Of a DNA stretch of 60,000 bases, positions 27,616 through 36,661 are shown piece after piece. The stretch's first letter is position 1; every line of letters starts with the position of its first letter. The notes under the pieces were generated by a model. The model searched no databases, was not told the origin of the DNA, and was given only the letters and a program-made list of their open reading frames with translations. Location of the stretch: assembly GCA_000724175.1 (NCBI GenBank), contig JPGV01000024.1, forward strand, positions 30,516 through 90,515. The letters run 5' to 3'. The position numbers and the translations under genes were made by a program. Source of the stretch: [Candidatus Thermochlorobacteriaceae] bacterium GBChlB. GTDB taxonomy: Bacteria > Bacteroidota > Chlorobiia > Chlorobiales > Thermochlorobacteraceae.

Positions 27616-29724
27616 ATGAGCGTGCGTTTGGTTGCTGTTTGTCTTTTTTTTGAACTCGCCGTTGCACCCACTGTTTTTGGGCAAGTGCAGACGGTTCTCC
27701 TGAACGATGCACGAGCCGAGTATGAGTTGGGCGTGCGGGTTGAGTATCTCATTGATGCCGACCGACAATTGACGATTGACGACGTGCGCTCGCCCGATGT
27801 TTCCTCGCGATTTCAACGCTCGCTGGTCGATGCGCCGAACTTCGGATTAACAAACGACGTTATTTGGTTTCGATTTGCCGTCAAAAATGAGACGCACGCC
27901 GACGAGTGGCTCTTGCATCTGAAATGGGCATTGCTTGATTGGGTTGACTGTTACGTCATCGATTCAACCCATGTATTACGACAATTGGGCGCTGGGACAG
28001 ACGTGCCGTTTTCAGAACGATTGGTTTTGCATCGTCAGCTTGTCTTTCCCATTGACGTGCCGACGGGCGTGACACGCACCGTATATTTGAAGGTTCGCAC
28101 CCGAAACGCTTTTGAGGTCCCGCTATCGATTTCTCCGCAAGCCGTGTTCCGCGACAATGCGTATTGGGAGCAATTTTTATTCGCGTTCTACTACGGCATT
28201 ATGGCGGCGATGATTCTGTATAATCTGTTTCTGTTCATCTCGGTACGCGACGTCGGCTACCTCTACTATGTGTTGTATGCGACTGGGTTTGTGTGCGTGC
28301 AGATGTTCATCGACGGGTATCTCTTTCAATTTTTTTCGCCCAACTTACCGACGCTGCATCAAATTTGGGGACGCTTTGCTATTGGGTTTGCTGGGGTGAT
28401 GTGGTCTCGATTCGCTCAAGTTTTCTTGTCGACCCGGCCAAACTTGCCGACCATGCACCGTGTTCTTGACGGATTTGTTGCGTGCTTCATCGTCAGCATG
28501 GCGTTCTCGATACTGTATCCAAGCATCTATAGCCTTGCCGTCGCCGCAACACTTGTGATGCTCTTGATGCCGACACTTTTTTGGGCTGGTGTGCTGCGCT
28601 GGCGACAAGGCTATGCGTCGGCGGCATTTTATACATTGGCGTTTGTTACATTTTTCGTCGGCGCAGTGGTTTATGGACTCAAGACGTTTAATCTTGTTCC
28701 GATTACGCCGCTGACCAACTATATGATGCAAATCGGCTCGGCGATGGAAGTCATTTTGCTGTCTCTCGCGCTTGCTGATCGGTTCAACCAACTTAAAAAA
28801 GAAAAAGACCTTGCCCTTCGTCGACAGCTTGAAGCCAAATTTGAAAGCGACCGCGCCAAAGACGAAGCTGAAATCGAGCGACTCAAAAATGTTGAATTGG
28901 CGAGAGCGCTGTCGGAACTGAAAGCCGCACAGGAGCAACTTGTTCAACAAGAAAAGCTCGCTGCGTTGGGACAACTCACGGCTGGCATCGCGCACGAGAT
29001 TCAAAACCCGTTGAACTTCGTCAATAATTTTTCGGAGGTCTCGAAAAAACTCGTGTCGGAACTCAAAGCAGAATTGGAACGTCCTGACAACATTGATAAA
29101 ACCTACGTCGATGAGATTTTGCACGACATTGCCGATAACGCACATGTCATTGCGCATCATGGCAAGCGCGCGTCATCGATTGTCACATCTATGCTTCGGC
29201 ATGCCCGCGTTGAACACAACGAGCGCACGGAAACCGACCTCAATACGCTGATTAAAGAATACCTTGCCATCTCCTATTACAGCTATCGAGCGAAAGACCG
29301 TAACTTCAATGTGCGAATGACCACAGCGTTTGACGAGACATTGCAACCGCTTAAAATTTCGTCTCAGGATATTGGGCGCGTTTTTCTCAACATTATCCAA
29401 AATGGCTTTTACGCAGCGCATCAAAAAGTGACGGCGCTCAAATCGTCGGGAAAACTCAACGGATATGCGCCGGAACTTAGCATTACAACGGCTCAACAGA
29501 ACGGCAAGGTCGTTATTCGTATCCGCGACAACGGCATCGGCATTGATGAAAATGTCAAAAAGAAACTCTTTGAACCGTTTTTCACCACAAAAAAAGGAAA
29601 CGAAGGCACGGGTTTAGGATTGTCAATTTCAAACGATATTATTAAGGCGTATGGCGGCGCGATTTCCGTCGAGAGCGTTGCAGGCGAATACGCCGAGTTC
29701 ATCATCACATTGCCGAAAACCTAA
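27616..29724 (+). CDS. 7TMR-DISM sensor histidine kinase
   Basis: ATG 27616 is preferred to upstream in-frame codons because it gives a signal peptide (SVRLVAVCLFFELAVAPTVFGQ). A periplasmic 7TMR-DISM extracellular domain follows (VIWFRFAVKNETHADEWLLHL; VYLKVRTRNAFEVPLSI), then seven membrane helices from about residue 190 to 390. A coiled coil leads to H-box GQLTAGIAHEIQNPLNFVNNFSE and the ATPase boxes NIIQNGFYAAHQK, IRDNGIGIDENVKKKLFEPF and GTGLGLSISNDI. The extracellular domain is thought to bind carbohydrate-like ligands in this family (family knowledge, not shown here). The next kinase gene starts 7 bp after its stop. Confidence 0.92.
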   Translation: MSVRLVAVCLFFELAVAPTVFGQVQTVLLNDARAEYELGVRVEYLIDADRQLTIDDVRSPDVSSRFQRSLVDAPNFGLTNDVIWFRFAVKNETHADEWLLHLKWALLDWVDCYVIDSTHVLRQLGAGTDVPFSERLVLHRQLVFPIDVPTGVTRTVYLKVRTRNAFEVPLSISPQAVFRDNAYWEQFLFAFYYGIMAAMILYNLFLFISVRDVGYLYYVLYATGFVCVQMFIDGYLFQFFSPNLPTLHQIWGRFAIGFAGVMWSRFAQVFLSTRPNLPTMHRVLDGFVACFIVSMAFSILYPSIYSLAVAATLVMLLMPTLFWAGVLRWRQGYASAAFYTLAFVTFFVGAVVYGLKTFNLVPITPLTNYMMQIGSAMEVILLSLALADRFNQLKKEKDLALRRQLEAKFESDRAKDEAEIERLKNVELARALSELKAAQEQLVQQEKLAALGQLTAGIAHEIQNPLNFVNNFSEVSKKLVSELKAELERPDNIDKTYVDEILHDIADNAHVIAHHGKRASSIVTSMLRHARVEHNERTETDLNTLIKEYLAISYYSYRAKDRNFNVRMTTAFDETLQPLKISSQDIGRVFLNIIQNGFYAAHQKVTALKSSGKLNGYAPELSITTAQQNGKVVIRIRDNGIGIDENVKKKLFEPFFTTKKGNEGTGLGLSISNDIIKAYGGAISVESVAGEYAEFIITLPKT

Positions 29725-29731
29725 GCAATGT

Positions 29732-32700
29732 ATGCGCCCTCTTTTTTTCCTCGTGATGCTTTTTTCTGCTTATGCCGCAGAAGCGCTCGACCCGACCAAG
29801 CGGCTCTCGCAGTATAAATTGGATTCGTGGGACAAGTCCGCAGGGCTGGTTACGTCTGGCATCAACGATTTGCTTCAAACATCCGATGGCTACTTTTGGA
29901 TTGCCACCTTTTCAGGTCTCTATCGTTTCGACGGCGTGGTCTTCACGCATTTCCATCGCGCCAATACGCCTGCCATTGTCATCGAGGATATTCGCCGTCT
30001 CTGTGAAACGCCCGACTCAACGCTTTGGATTGGCGTCAATGGCGGCGGACTGCTCTCTTACAAAAACGGCTTGTTCACTCGCTACTCGACTGCCGACGGC
30101 CTGCTCTCCAATGTCGTCTTGGGCTTGCTGGTTGATGCCTCGCGCCAACTTTGGGTAGCAACAAACCTTGGCGTTCAGCGCTTTGAAAACGGCAAGTTTG
30201 TCCCAGTTACAACCATCGACGGACAACACATCTCTCCGTATAAAGCCATGCTGAACGACCGCAATGGTCAGATTTGGTTTGGCTCATCGGGCTTATATCG
30301 GTTCAACGGCGAGCGACTTGTGCCACATCAGGCGGTCTCAGGTCTGGTCGTAACGCGGCTGTATCACGACCGCAACGGCACTCTATGGATTGGCACCGTA
30401 GGCAAAGGCGTTTTCACCTTGAAGAACGACAGTCTCGCGGCTTTCGGCGCATCGGTCATCGGAAATGAAAACGTGTGGGACATTGAAATTGACCCAGATA
30501 ACAACGTTTGGATTTCCACCGACAATGGGCTCTTTCGATATAATGAACAGGTCGGGTTTTCGTCGCTGTCCGAAAAGAACGGACTCAACGGCAATGTCAT
30601 CTTTGAAATTTTTCTTGACCGCGAAGGCGGGATTTGGATTGGCGGCTATCAAGGCGGATTGCAACGCCTTTCTGACGGAAAGTTTCTCAACTACACGACC
30701 AAAGAAGGCATTGCGAGCGGAAATGTCTATTGTGTCTTTGCCGAGCCAGACGGCGGGCTTTGGATGGGTGGCACGGGCGGGATTGCCTTCGTCAAGCAAA
30801 ACATTGTAGCTACTTATCCTGCCAGCGCAACACTGCCGTTTAATTCCGTGCGTGCCATTCATCGCAGCAAAAATGGCACGCTTTGGGTTGCAACTTACGG
30901 GAAGGGATTGTTCAGTTTTGACAATGGCGTCGTTCAACCGTTCCGATTCGCATCGCTTGTATCGGCGTCTATGCGCGCGCTGCTCGAAGACCGCACTGGC
31001 GCTCTTTGGTTCACCATGAACGGCGGCATTGGACGCTGTCGCAACGACTCGCTCAAAGTTTTCACGGCGAAAGACGGGTTGGAAAATGAACGCGGCGAGT
31101 TGCTTTATGAAGACGCATCGGGCTTGGTTTGGTTCGGCACCGACGGCGGCGGACTCTACGCGGCGCGCGGCGACTCCATTGTAAAAAAATACACGACAAA
31201 AAACGGACTCGCGGCAGATGTCGTCTTCGGCATTCATCAAGATAAGCGCGGCGCAATGTGGATTTGCACCAACGGCGGATTAAGTCGCATCGCCAACGAC
31301 TCCGTTTTTACATTCACTACATCGCATGGGCTTCCAACCAATAACCTGTATTGCGTTCTGGAAGACGACGCCGAATCTCTTTGGATAAGCACGAGCGACG
31401 GCATCATGCGCGTTTCAATCGCCGCGCTGAACCGCGTGGCGGAACAAGCAGAACCATTCGTGGAAACAGAACTCTATACGACGGACGACGGTATGCCGAC
31501 CGAAGGGGGCACGACGCCTGCCACCGCCTGCAAAACCCGCGACGGTTGGTTGTGGTTTCCAACGGTCAAAGGCGCAGTCGGCATTCACCCAAGCAAGCTA
31601 CAGCGAAACACCTACAAGCCGCCGATTTACATTGCAACTTATCTTGCAGACGCAGACACGATAATCAACGGTCAAGCCATTGCACCGGGCAAACAGCGCC
31701 ACGAATTTCACTTTTCCGTGTTGAGTTTTCCTGCGCCTGCAAAAATGCGCGTCAGATATAAGCTCGAGGGCTTCGATAAATCATGGGTTGACGCCGGAAG
31801 GCTTCGGACAGCGACCTACACCAATCTTGCTCCCGGCGAATATGTCTTTAAAGTCGTAGGCAGCAACAACGACGGCGTTTGGAACGACATCGGCGCGGCG
31901 TTTGCGTTTCGAGTTCTCCCGCACTTTTATCAGACATGGTGGTTCATCGGGCTGTGCGTTGCTGCGACGATTGGCGGGAGCGTCGGCGCAGTGCACTATC
32001 GCACGCGGTTGCTTCGTGCGCGCCAAAAAGAATTGGAACGCGCCGTCGAGACGCGCACCGAAGAGTTGGCGCGACTCAATCAAGATTTGGTATCGGCAAA
32101 GAACGCCATTCAAGAAAAGAACCTCGCGCTCGAGCAGGCATTTCAATCCATTCAGATTTCCAAAGCAGAGACCGATGCTAAAAATGCCGAACTTGCTCAC
32201 ATCAATCGTGAACTGCGTGATGCTAATCAGCTTAAAAGCGAACTGCTTTCCATTGCCGCACACGATTTGAAAAATCCGCTTCAAAGTATTTTGGGATTTG
32301 CCCAACTCTTGCAAGAAGACGCGCCTATACAGTCGGTTTCACAGGCCGCCGAAGTGATTACACGCGCGTCTAAAAGAATGCTAAAACTCATCGGCGAACT
32401 TTTGGAAAGCGCGGCAATCGACGCAGGCAGACTTGAACTTCATCGACAGTTGATGGATTTCTCCGCACTTGCCGAAGTTGTTATTGAGCAAAACATAAGT
32501 CAAGCCCGCGCCAAATCTCAACGCATTCAAGCCGTGTTTGCCTCGAACCTGATAGTGCATATCGACCAAGAGCGAATAAAGGAAGTTCTCGATAACCTTG
32601 TCAGCAACGCCATCAAATATAGCCCGCACAACACCACCATTACCGTTACAACCGAGAGAGCCGTTTATCGTGGCACGTCTGGCGGCGCGCATGAAGTCGC

Positions 32701-32938
32701 TCGGCTGATTGTCAAAGATGAAGGACAAGGCTTAGACCAAGACGACTTTAAAAAAATGTTTGGTCGGTTTCAGCGTCTTTCGGCGAAACCAACGGGCGGC
32801 GAGAGTTCAACGGGCTTGGGGCTTTCTATCGTCAAGCAGCTTGTCGATTTACACGGCGGCAAAGTTTGGGCGGAATCCGAAGGCAGGGGCAAAGGCAGCG
32901 CGTTCTTCGTCGAGCTGCCATTGGAAAATTCTGTTTAA
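29732..32938 (+). CDS. Sensor histidine kinase with two-component-regulator propeller
   Basis: ATG 29732 gives a signal peptide (RPLFFLVMLFSAYAAEA), and the upstream in-frame start inside the previous gene is rejected. About 1068 residues: a propeller built from many LWIG-type blades (FWIATFSGLYRFD, LWIGVNGGGLLSY, LWIGTVGKGVF, IWIGGYQGGLQRL, LWVATYGKGLFSFD and more), a Y_Y_Y domain (YKLEGFDKSW, YTNLAPGEYVFKVVGSNNDG), one membrane helix, a coiled coil, H-box LLSIAAHDLKNPLQSILGFAQL, and ATPase boxes ending GLGLSIVKQLVDLHGG. There is no receiver or DNA-binding domain. Its kinase core resembles the one at 24276-25451. murQ begins 18 bp later. Confidence 0.94.
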   Translation: MRPLFFLVMLFSAYAAEALDPTKRLSQYKLDSWDKSAGLVTSGINDLLQTSDGYFWIATFSGLYRFDGVVFTHFHRANTPAIVIEDIRRLCETPDSTLWIGVNGGGLLSYKNGLFTRYSTADGLLSNVVLGLLVDASRQLWVATNLGVQRFENGKFVPVTTIDGQHISPYKAMLNDRNGQIWFGSSGLYRFNGERLVPHQAVSGLVVTRLYHDRNGTLWIGTVGKGVFTLKNDSLAAFGASVIGNENVWDIEIDPDNNVWISTDNGLFRYNEQVGFSSLSEKNGLNGNVIFEIFLDREGGIWIGGYQGGLQRLSDGKFLNYTTKEGIASGNVYCVFAEPDGGLWMGGTGGIAFVKQNIVATYPASATLPFNSVRAIHRSKNGTLWVATYGKGLFSFDNGVVQPFRFASLVSASMRALLEDRTGALWFTMNGGIGRCRNDSLKVFTAKDGLENERGELLYEDASGLVWFGTDGGGLYAARGDSIVKKYTTKNGLAADVVFGIHQDKRGAMWICTNGGLSRIANDSVFTFTTSHGLPTNNLYCVLEDDAESLWISTSDGIMRVSIAALNRVAEQAEPFVETELYTTDDGMPTEGGTTPATACKTRDGWLWFPTVKGAVGIHPSKLQRNTYKPPIYIATYLADADTIINGQAIAPGKQRHEFHFSVLSFPAPAKMRVRYKLEGFDKSWVDAGRLRTATYTNLAPGEYVFKVVGSNNDGVWNDIGAAFAFRVLPHFYQTWWFIGLCVAATIGGSVGAVHYRTRLLRARQKELERAVETRTEELARLNQDLVSAKNAIQEKNLALEQAFQSIQISKAETDAKNAELAHINRELRDANQLKSELLSIAAHDLKNPLQSILGFAQLLQEDAPIQSVSQAAEVITRASKRMLKLIGELLESAAIDAGRLELHRQLMDFSALAEVVIEQNISQARAKSQRIQAVFASNLIVHIDQERIKEVLDNLVSNAIKYSPHNTTITVTTERAVYRGTSGGAHEVARLIVKDEGQGLDQDDFKKMFGRFQRLSAKPTGGESSTGLGLSIVKQLVDLHGGKVWAESEGRGKGSAFFVELPLENSV

Positions 32939-32956
32939 AACCTAACGGCGTAATTT

Positions 32957-33868
32957 ATGTCGTCTTCAAAAAAACTGTTCAAAGAAATTTCCCAGTTGCT
33001 CACCGAACAGCACAATCCAGATACGCTTCGCATTGATGAACTCTCGTCGCTGGAAGTAGCACGGCTCATCAACAATGAGGATAAAAAAGTCGCGCTCGCC
33101 GTCGAAGCCTGTCTTTCCGACATTGCGCGGGCGATTGACCTCGTCGTTCAAGCCTTCAAACAGGGCGGACGGCTTATTTACATCGGCGCGGGGACATCGG
33201 GACGTTTAGGCATTTTAGACGCCTCCGAGTGTCCGCCGACATTCGGCGTCCGTCCCTCGCTTGTGCAAGGTATCATTGCGGGCGGCAAAAAGGCAGTCTT
33301 TCGTTCTGTCGAAGGCGCAGAGGACGACGCGACTGCAGGCGTCGCTGACCTCAAAAAAATTCATTTTTCCAAACAAGACGTTTTATGCGGCATCAGCGCC
33401 TCGAAACGCACGCCGTTTGTGCTGGGCGCGCTTGATTACGCACGCTCGCTTGGCGCAAAGACCATTTTCCTTACCTCTAATCCTAACGTCAAACAAAAAG
33501 CCACGGTGGTCATTCGACCCTTAGTCGGCGCGGAAGTCGTGATGGGGTCGACGCGAATGAAAGCCGGCACATCGCACAAAATGGTGTTGAATATGATTTC
33601 AACGGGCGCGATGATTTTATCGGGAAAAACATTTGGCAACTTGATGGTCGATTTGCAGCAAACCAACGCCAAACTCGTCGAGCGCACCAAACGCATTTTT
33701 ATGCTCGCAACGGGCGACGATTATGAAAGCGCGGAGCGCCATCTTGCTGCCGCCAAAGGCAAATTGAAACTCGCCATTCTTATGAGACTTTCGGGATTGG
33801 CGTATCCCGACGCGGTTAAGCGGCTTGCCTCAGCTGACGGGTTCATTAAAAAGGCACTTGCGCCATAA
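32957..33868 (+). CDS. murQ: N-acetylmuramic acid 6-phosphate etherase
   Basis: This 303-residue SIS-domain protein has LIYIGAGTSGRLGILDASECPPTFG, GIIAGGKKAVFRSVEGAEDD (with the catalytic Glu region), CGISASKRTPFVLGAL, and GSTRMKAGTSHKMVLNMISTGAMI. It cleaves the lactyl ether of MurNAc 6-phosphate to give GlcNAc 6-phosphate in cell-wall recycling. Its place 18 bp after a sensor kinase suggests co-transcription. No MurNAc kinase or PTS lies nearby, so the source of its substrate is not explained by the window. Confidence 0.95.
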   Translation: MSSSKKLFKEISQLLTEQHNPDTLRIDELSSLEVARLINNEDKKVALAVEACLSDIARAIDLVVQAFKQGGRLIYIGAGTSGRLGILDASECPPTFGVRPSLVQGIIAGGKKAVFRSVEGAEDDATAGVADLKKIHFSKQDVLCGISASKRTPFVLGALDYARSLGAKTIFLTSNPNVKQKATVVIRPLVGAEVVMGSTRMKAGTSHKMVLNMISTGAMILSGKTFGNLMVDLQQTNAKLVERTKRIFMLATGDDYESAERHLAAAKGKLKLAILMRLSGLAYPDAVKRLASADGFIKKALAP

Positions 33869-33934
33869 GCAGCTTGTAAAGCGCCACATGTCGTTGCATC
33901 TTTGCAGCGATTCTTTGAAACGAACTCACTGTTT

Positions 33935-34333
33935 GTGAAGACCGAACTTTTTTTACGCTTCGAGTTTCTCGCATCGCATTCGCTGTCCGTGCGAGAAGAA
34001 CCGCATTTGCATCTCTGGCGTGTCGTGGTTGCGCTTGGCGGTGAGCCGCAGAACGGCATGATTATTAGCCTTCCCGACCTTCGTGCTGCTTTTGCAGAGA
34101 TTCTCGCGCCGCTCGAACACACATTTCTCAATGACAACTGCTTGCTTGACGCCGACGCTCAACGCGCGCCAACCTGCGAGACGCTTGGTGCATTTTTTTT
34201 CAGCACATTTAGCGATGTCTTGCAGCGTCAATTCGCAGCACAAAATCCGACCGTCGCACTGCGCTCCGTCGAAGTCGCTATTTGCGAACCAACCGGCTTT
34301 GAATGGGGGTCGGCGAAACTTTCAAAAGAGTAA
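33935..34333 (+). CDS. 6-pyruvoyl-tetrahydropterin synthase / QueD-like protein, catalytically divergent
   Basis: GTG 33935 is chosen because it gives the usual start MKTELFLRFEFLASHSL; a TTG at 33902 would add 11 residues. Zinc-binding histidines are visible at H15 (ASHSL), H24 and H26 (PHLHLW). The pattern ISLPDLRAAFAEILAPLEHTFLND and PTCETLGAFFF also fits the family, as does the Glu-containing VEVAICEPTGFEW. The Cys normally four residues before the HxH pair is an Arg here, and the usual Asp before the catalytic His is Glu (LEH). It may therefore catalyse a different reaction or none. The stop is 2 bp from the convergent porZ-like gene. Confidence 0.75.
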   Translation: MKTELFLRFEFLASHSLSVREEPHLHLWRVVVALGGEPQNGMIISLPDLRAAFAEILAPLEHTFLNDNCLLDADAQRAPTCETLGAFFFSTFSDVLQRQFAAQNPTVALRSVEVAICEPTGFEWGSAKLSKE

Positions 34334-34335
34334 TA

Positions 34336-36600
34336 TCATCGACGAATCACCGCGATTTTTCCAAGCGCACTTTCGCGTCCGTCTTCGCTAATCGCCACAG
34401 CGATGTAAATGCCCGACGCCACATCGTTTCCATTTTTATCTTTGCCGTCCCACTCAGCGATGCTGCCGCCTGTCGCAGGCAGTTCGCGCACCAGCGCACC
34501 AGACACGGTTACGATTCTCACAAACGCATTGCGCGTTAAGCCTTCAATGGTGAGCCGTGTGGTCGAGGGCGCTCGATACGGATTTGGAAAAATTTTCAGC
34601 GTGCCGAAAGTCTCTCTTGGCTCAACGGCGTTGGTCGTCAGCGATGAAAGCCCCCTATCTGTTCCGAAATACATCACGCCCGTCCGTCGGTCATAGGCAA
34701 CGGAGCGCACATTGTTCGAGAGAAGCGGCGAGTTGTCAGCGGTGTATCGTTCTAAAATTCTTGTGCCGTCGGCGTTCATCACCCAAACGCCGTTTTGAGA
34801 GCCGAACCATTTTCGGTTGAGCGCGTCGATGGCGAGCGACGAGAGAAATTCATTGCGTAGGTCAAAGACGTTTGTGGCATTTGGAATGCGCTGCTGCAAT
34901 ACGCTGCCACCGTCGAAGACATACGCCGCACCTCTATCGGTAGCAAGCCAAATCGCGCCGTCTGCATCGACTTGAATATCGTTCACTCGATTGTTGGGCA
35001 GCGCGCCGAACCCTGACCGTTCATCGAGTAAAATCCATCGGTCGTCTTGAATGTTCTCTGGCGTGAGGTTATCATCGAAGACGACGACGCCGCGTCCGCT
35101 TCCATCGTTCTCGCCTGTAATCGCAATCCACTTTCGTCCGCTTGCGTCGAGAGCAATTTTGGAGGCTGAGACACCTCGTGGGAACTCGCGTCCGTCGCCG
35201 AAGCCCGTCGTGCCGTATTTTCGAATTTGACCGTTCGGCAAAAATTCATAAATCGGGTTAAGCGCGGTCAGCAAATTTGCAATCCAAATCGAGCCGGTCT
35301 CACTTATGGCCATTGACGGAAGCACGACGAAGTTTTCCGCTGTGCGAATGCCGACAAAGTCGGAGTTGGAGCGATTATAGACGCGCACGGCGTCAGTCTC
35401 GTCAAATTCCAGAAGCCCGCTTCCCCACGTTGAGACGAATGTTTTTCCATTGCGCGTAACCACCGCAGAGAACTGATTAGCGGGCGCGGTGTTCGGCGAG
35501 TTGATGTTTGTAAAATTCCGCCACTGTCCGTTGCTCAATCGGTAGAATCCTGCGGCGCCGTTGCTCGTTACAGACGAGCTTCCCCAAACGCGGCTTTGCG
35601 CGTCGATTACGACTACTTCAAATCGATTCGATAGCGGCGAGTTCGGCGCAAAACTCGCCAGCGCTGTTCCGTTGAACTCGATGAGCGATTGCCGTCTGTC
35701 CGAGATAAATGCGCCGCTTTGGTCGTCAATAGCGACGCTCGATGCTTGCGACAATGCTCCCGAGATGCGACGCGCTTCGCCTGTCGCTCCCTGTAAAATC
35801 AAGGCGTCAGAGGTTAGAACGGCGAGCGTTGCGCTGTTTGCCGACAGCGAGATGACGGCAGCTCCAATGTCTTGACGCGGCTGAAGCGTGGTTCCGATAA
35901 GCGAGAACACACCGCGCTCTGTGCCGACGACCACCTCTCGTTGAAACTCCGCCAGCGATGTTGCACGCCCTTGCGCAGTTATCGCCGTCCATTCTGTCGG
36001 TGCGACTAAGTTTCTCGATGTTAGACTCGCGGTTGCCACGCCTTGCACCGTTGCCGCCACAAGGCGCGTTCCCGATAAGAGAACGGCGTTCACCCGCGTT
36101 CCGCTTGGCAGCGCGCCCAGCCGCGTGTAGCTTTCTCGAAACTCGCGGCGCGACGGCACAAGCAGCGAAATTCCAAAGTCAGAGGCAACGAATACCGAAT
36201 CGGACTGAATCGAAAAATCTCGAATGGTTCGACTTGGAAATTGCGTTACTCGCGCAAGGTCGAGGTAGTTTGTGAAGGTCTCGTTTTCCGTATCCAAAAC
36301 GCTCACTGCGCCGCTCTCGTATCCAATCCACAGTTGGTTTCGTAGCCGATCGAGTTTCAGTGCCGTCACGCGCGTCTCAACCAGTCCTTCTGTATTTGTA
36401 AATGTTCGCGCTTGGCGCGTCGCCCGATTGAATCGATACAAGCCACCTTCTGTTCCAACCCAAACGATTTGATTTCGCTCAGCGGCGACTGACGTGGCAG
36501 TTTGTAATGATGTAAAACTTTTCCAAGTTCCGATGCCTTGCGCGAACATCGGCAGCGAGACTATGCACAGCAGACACGCAAGCGTCATGCGATAGAGCAT
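34336..36600 (-). CDS. PorZ-like secreted propeller protein with type IX sorting-type C-terminus
   Basis: This 754-residue protein has a signal peptide (LACLLCIVSLPMFAQG) and then GTWKSFTSLQTATSVAAERNQIVWVGTEGGLYRFN. Two-component-propeller blades continue to about residue 660, with no membrane helix, kinase or DNA-binding domain. The C-terminus is an Ig-like FlgD/CTD fold (LKIFPNPYRAP, ITVSG-like strand, EWDGKDKNGNDVASGIYIAV), as in proteins sorted by the type IX system. Length, start and layout match PorZ, the surface component that delivers A-LPS to the sortase. The match is by architecture; another propeller protein with a sorting domain is possible. Confidence 0.75.
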   Translation of the reverse strand: MLYRMTLACLLCIVSLPMFAQGIGTWKSFTSLQTATSVAAERNQIVWVGTEGGLYRFNRATRQARTFTNTEGLVETRVTALKLDRLRNQLWIGYESGAVSVLDTENETFTNYLDLARVTQFPSRTIRDFSIQSDSVFVASDFGISLLVPSRREFRESYTRLGALPSGTRVNAVLLSGTRLVAATVQGVATASLTSRNLVAPTEWTAITAQGRATSLAEFQREVVVGTERGVFSLIGTTLQPRQDIGAAVISLSANSATLAVLTSDALILQGATGEARRISGALSQASSVAIDDQSGAFISDRRQSLIEFNGTALASFAPNSPLSNRFEVVVIDAQSRVWGSSSVTSNGAAGFYRLSNGQWRNFTNINSPNTAPANQFSAVVTRNGKTFVSTWGSGLLEFDETDAVRVYNRSNSDFVGIRTAENFVVLPSMAISETGSIWIANLLTALNPIYEFLPNGQIRKYGTTGFGDGREFPRGVSASKIALDASGRKWIAITGENDGSGRGVVVFDDNLTPENIQDDRWILLDERSGFGALPNNRVNDIQVDADGAIWLATDRGAAYVFDGGSVLQQRIPNATNVFDLRNEFLSSLAIDALNRKWFGSQNGVWVMNADGTRILERYTADNSPLLSNNVRSVAYDRRTGVMYFGTDRGLSSLTTNAVEPRETFGTLKIFPNPYRAPSTTRLTIEGLTRNAFVRIVTVSGALVRELPATGGSIAEWDGKDKNGNDVASGIYIAVAISEDGRESALGKIAVIRR

Positions 36601-36661
36601 TCGAGAGCTGGTAAAATTGTTATTTTTGTGTTCAATTTAACACTTCTTACCGCGAAGTTTT

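Noticed and set aside
28345-29160. 271-codon minus-strand frame
   Set aside because: Antisense to the 7TMR-DISM kinase, which has full domains in the plus frame.
29651-29731. Upstream start for the propeller kinase
   Set aside because: It would place 27 unlikely residues inside the previous gene and bury the signal peptide that begins at 29732.
30383-31240. 285-codon minus-strand frame
   Set aside because: Antisense to propeller repeats; the repeat structure of the real gene keeps stops out of other frames.
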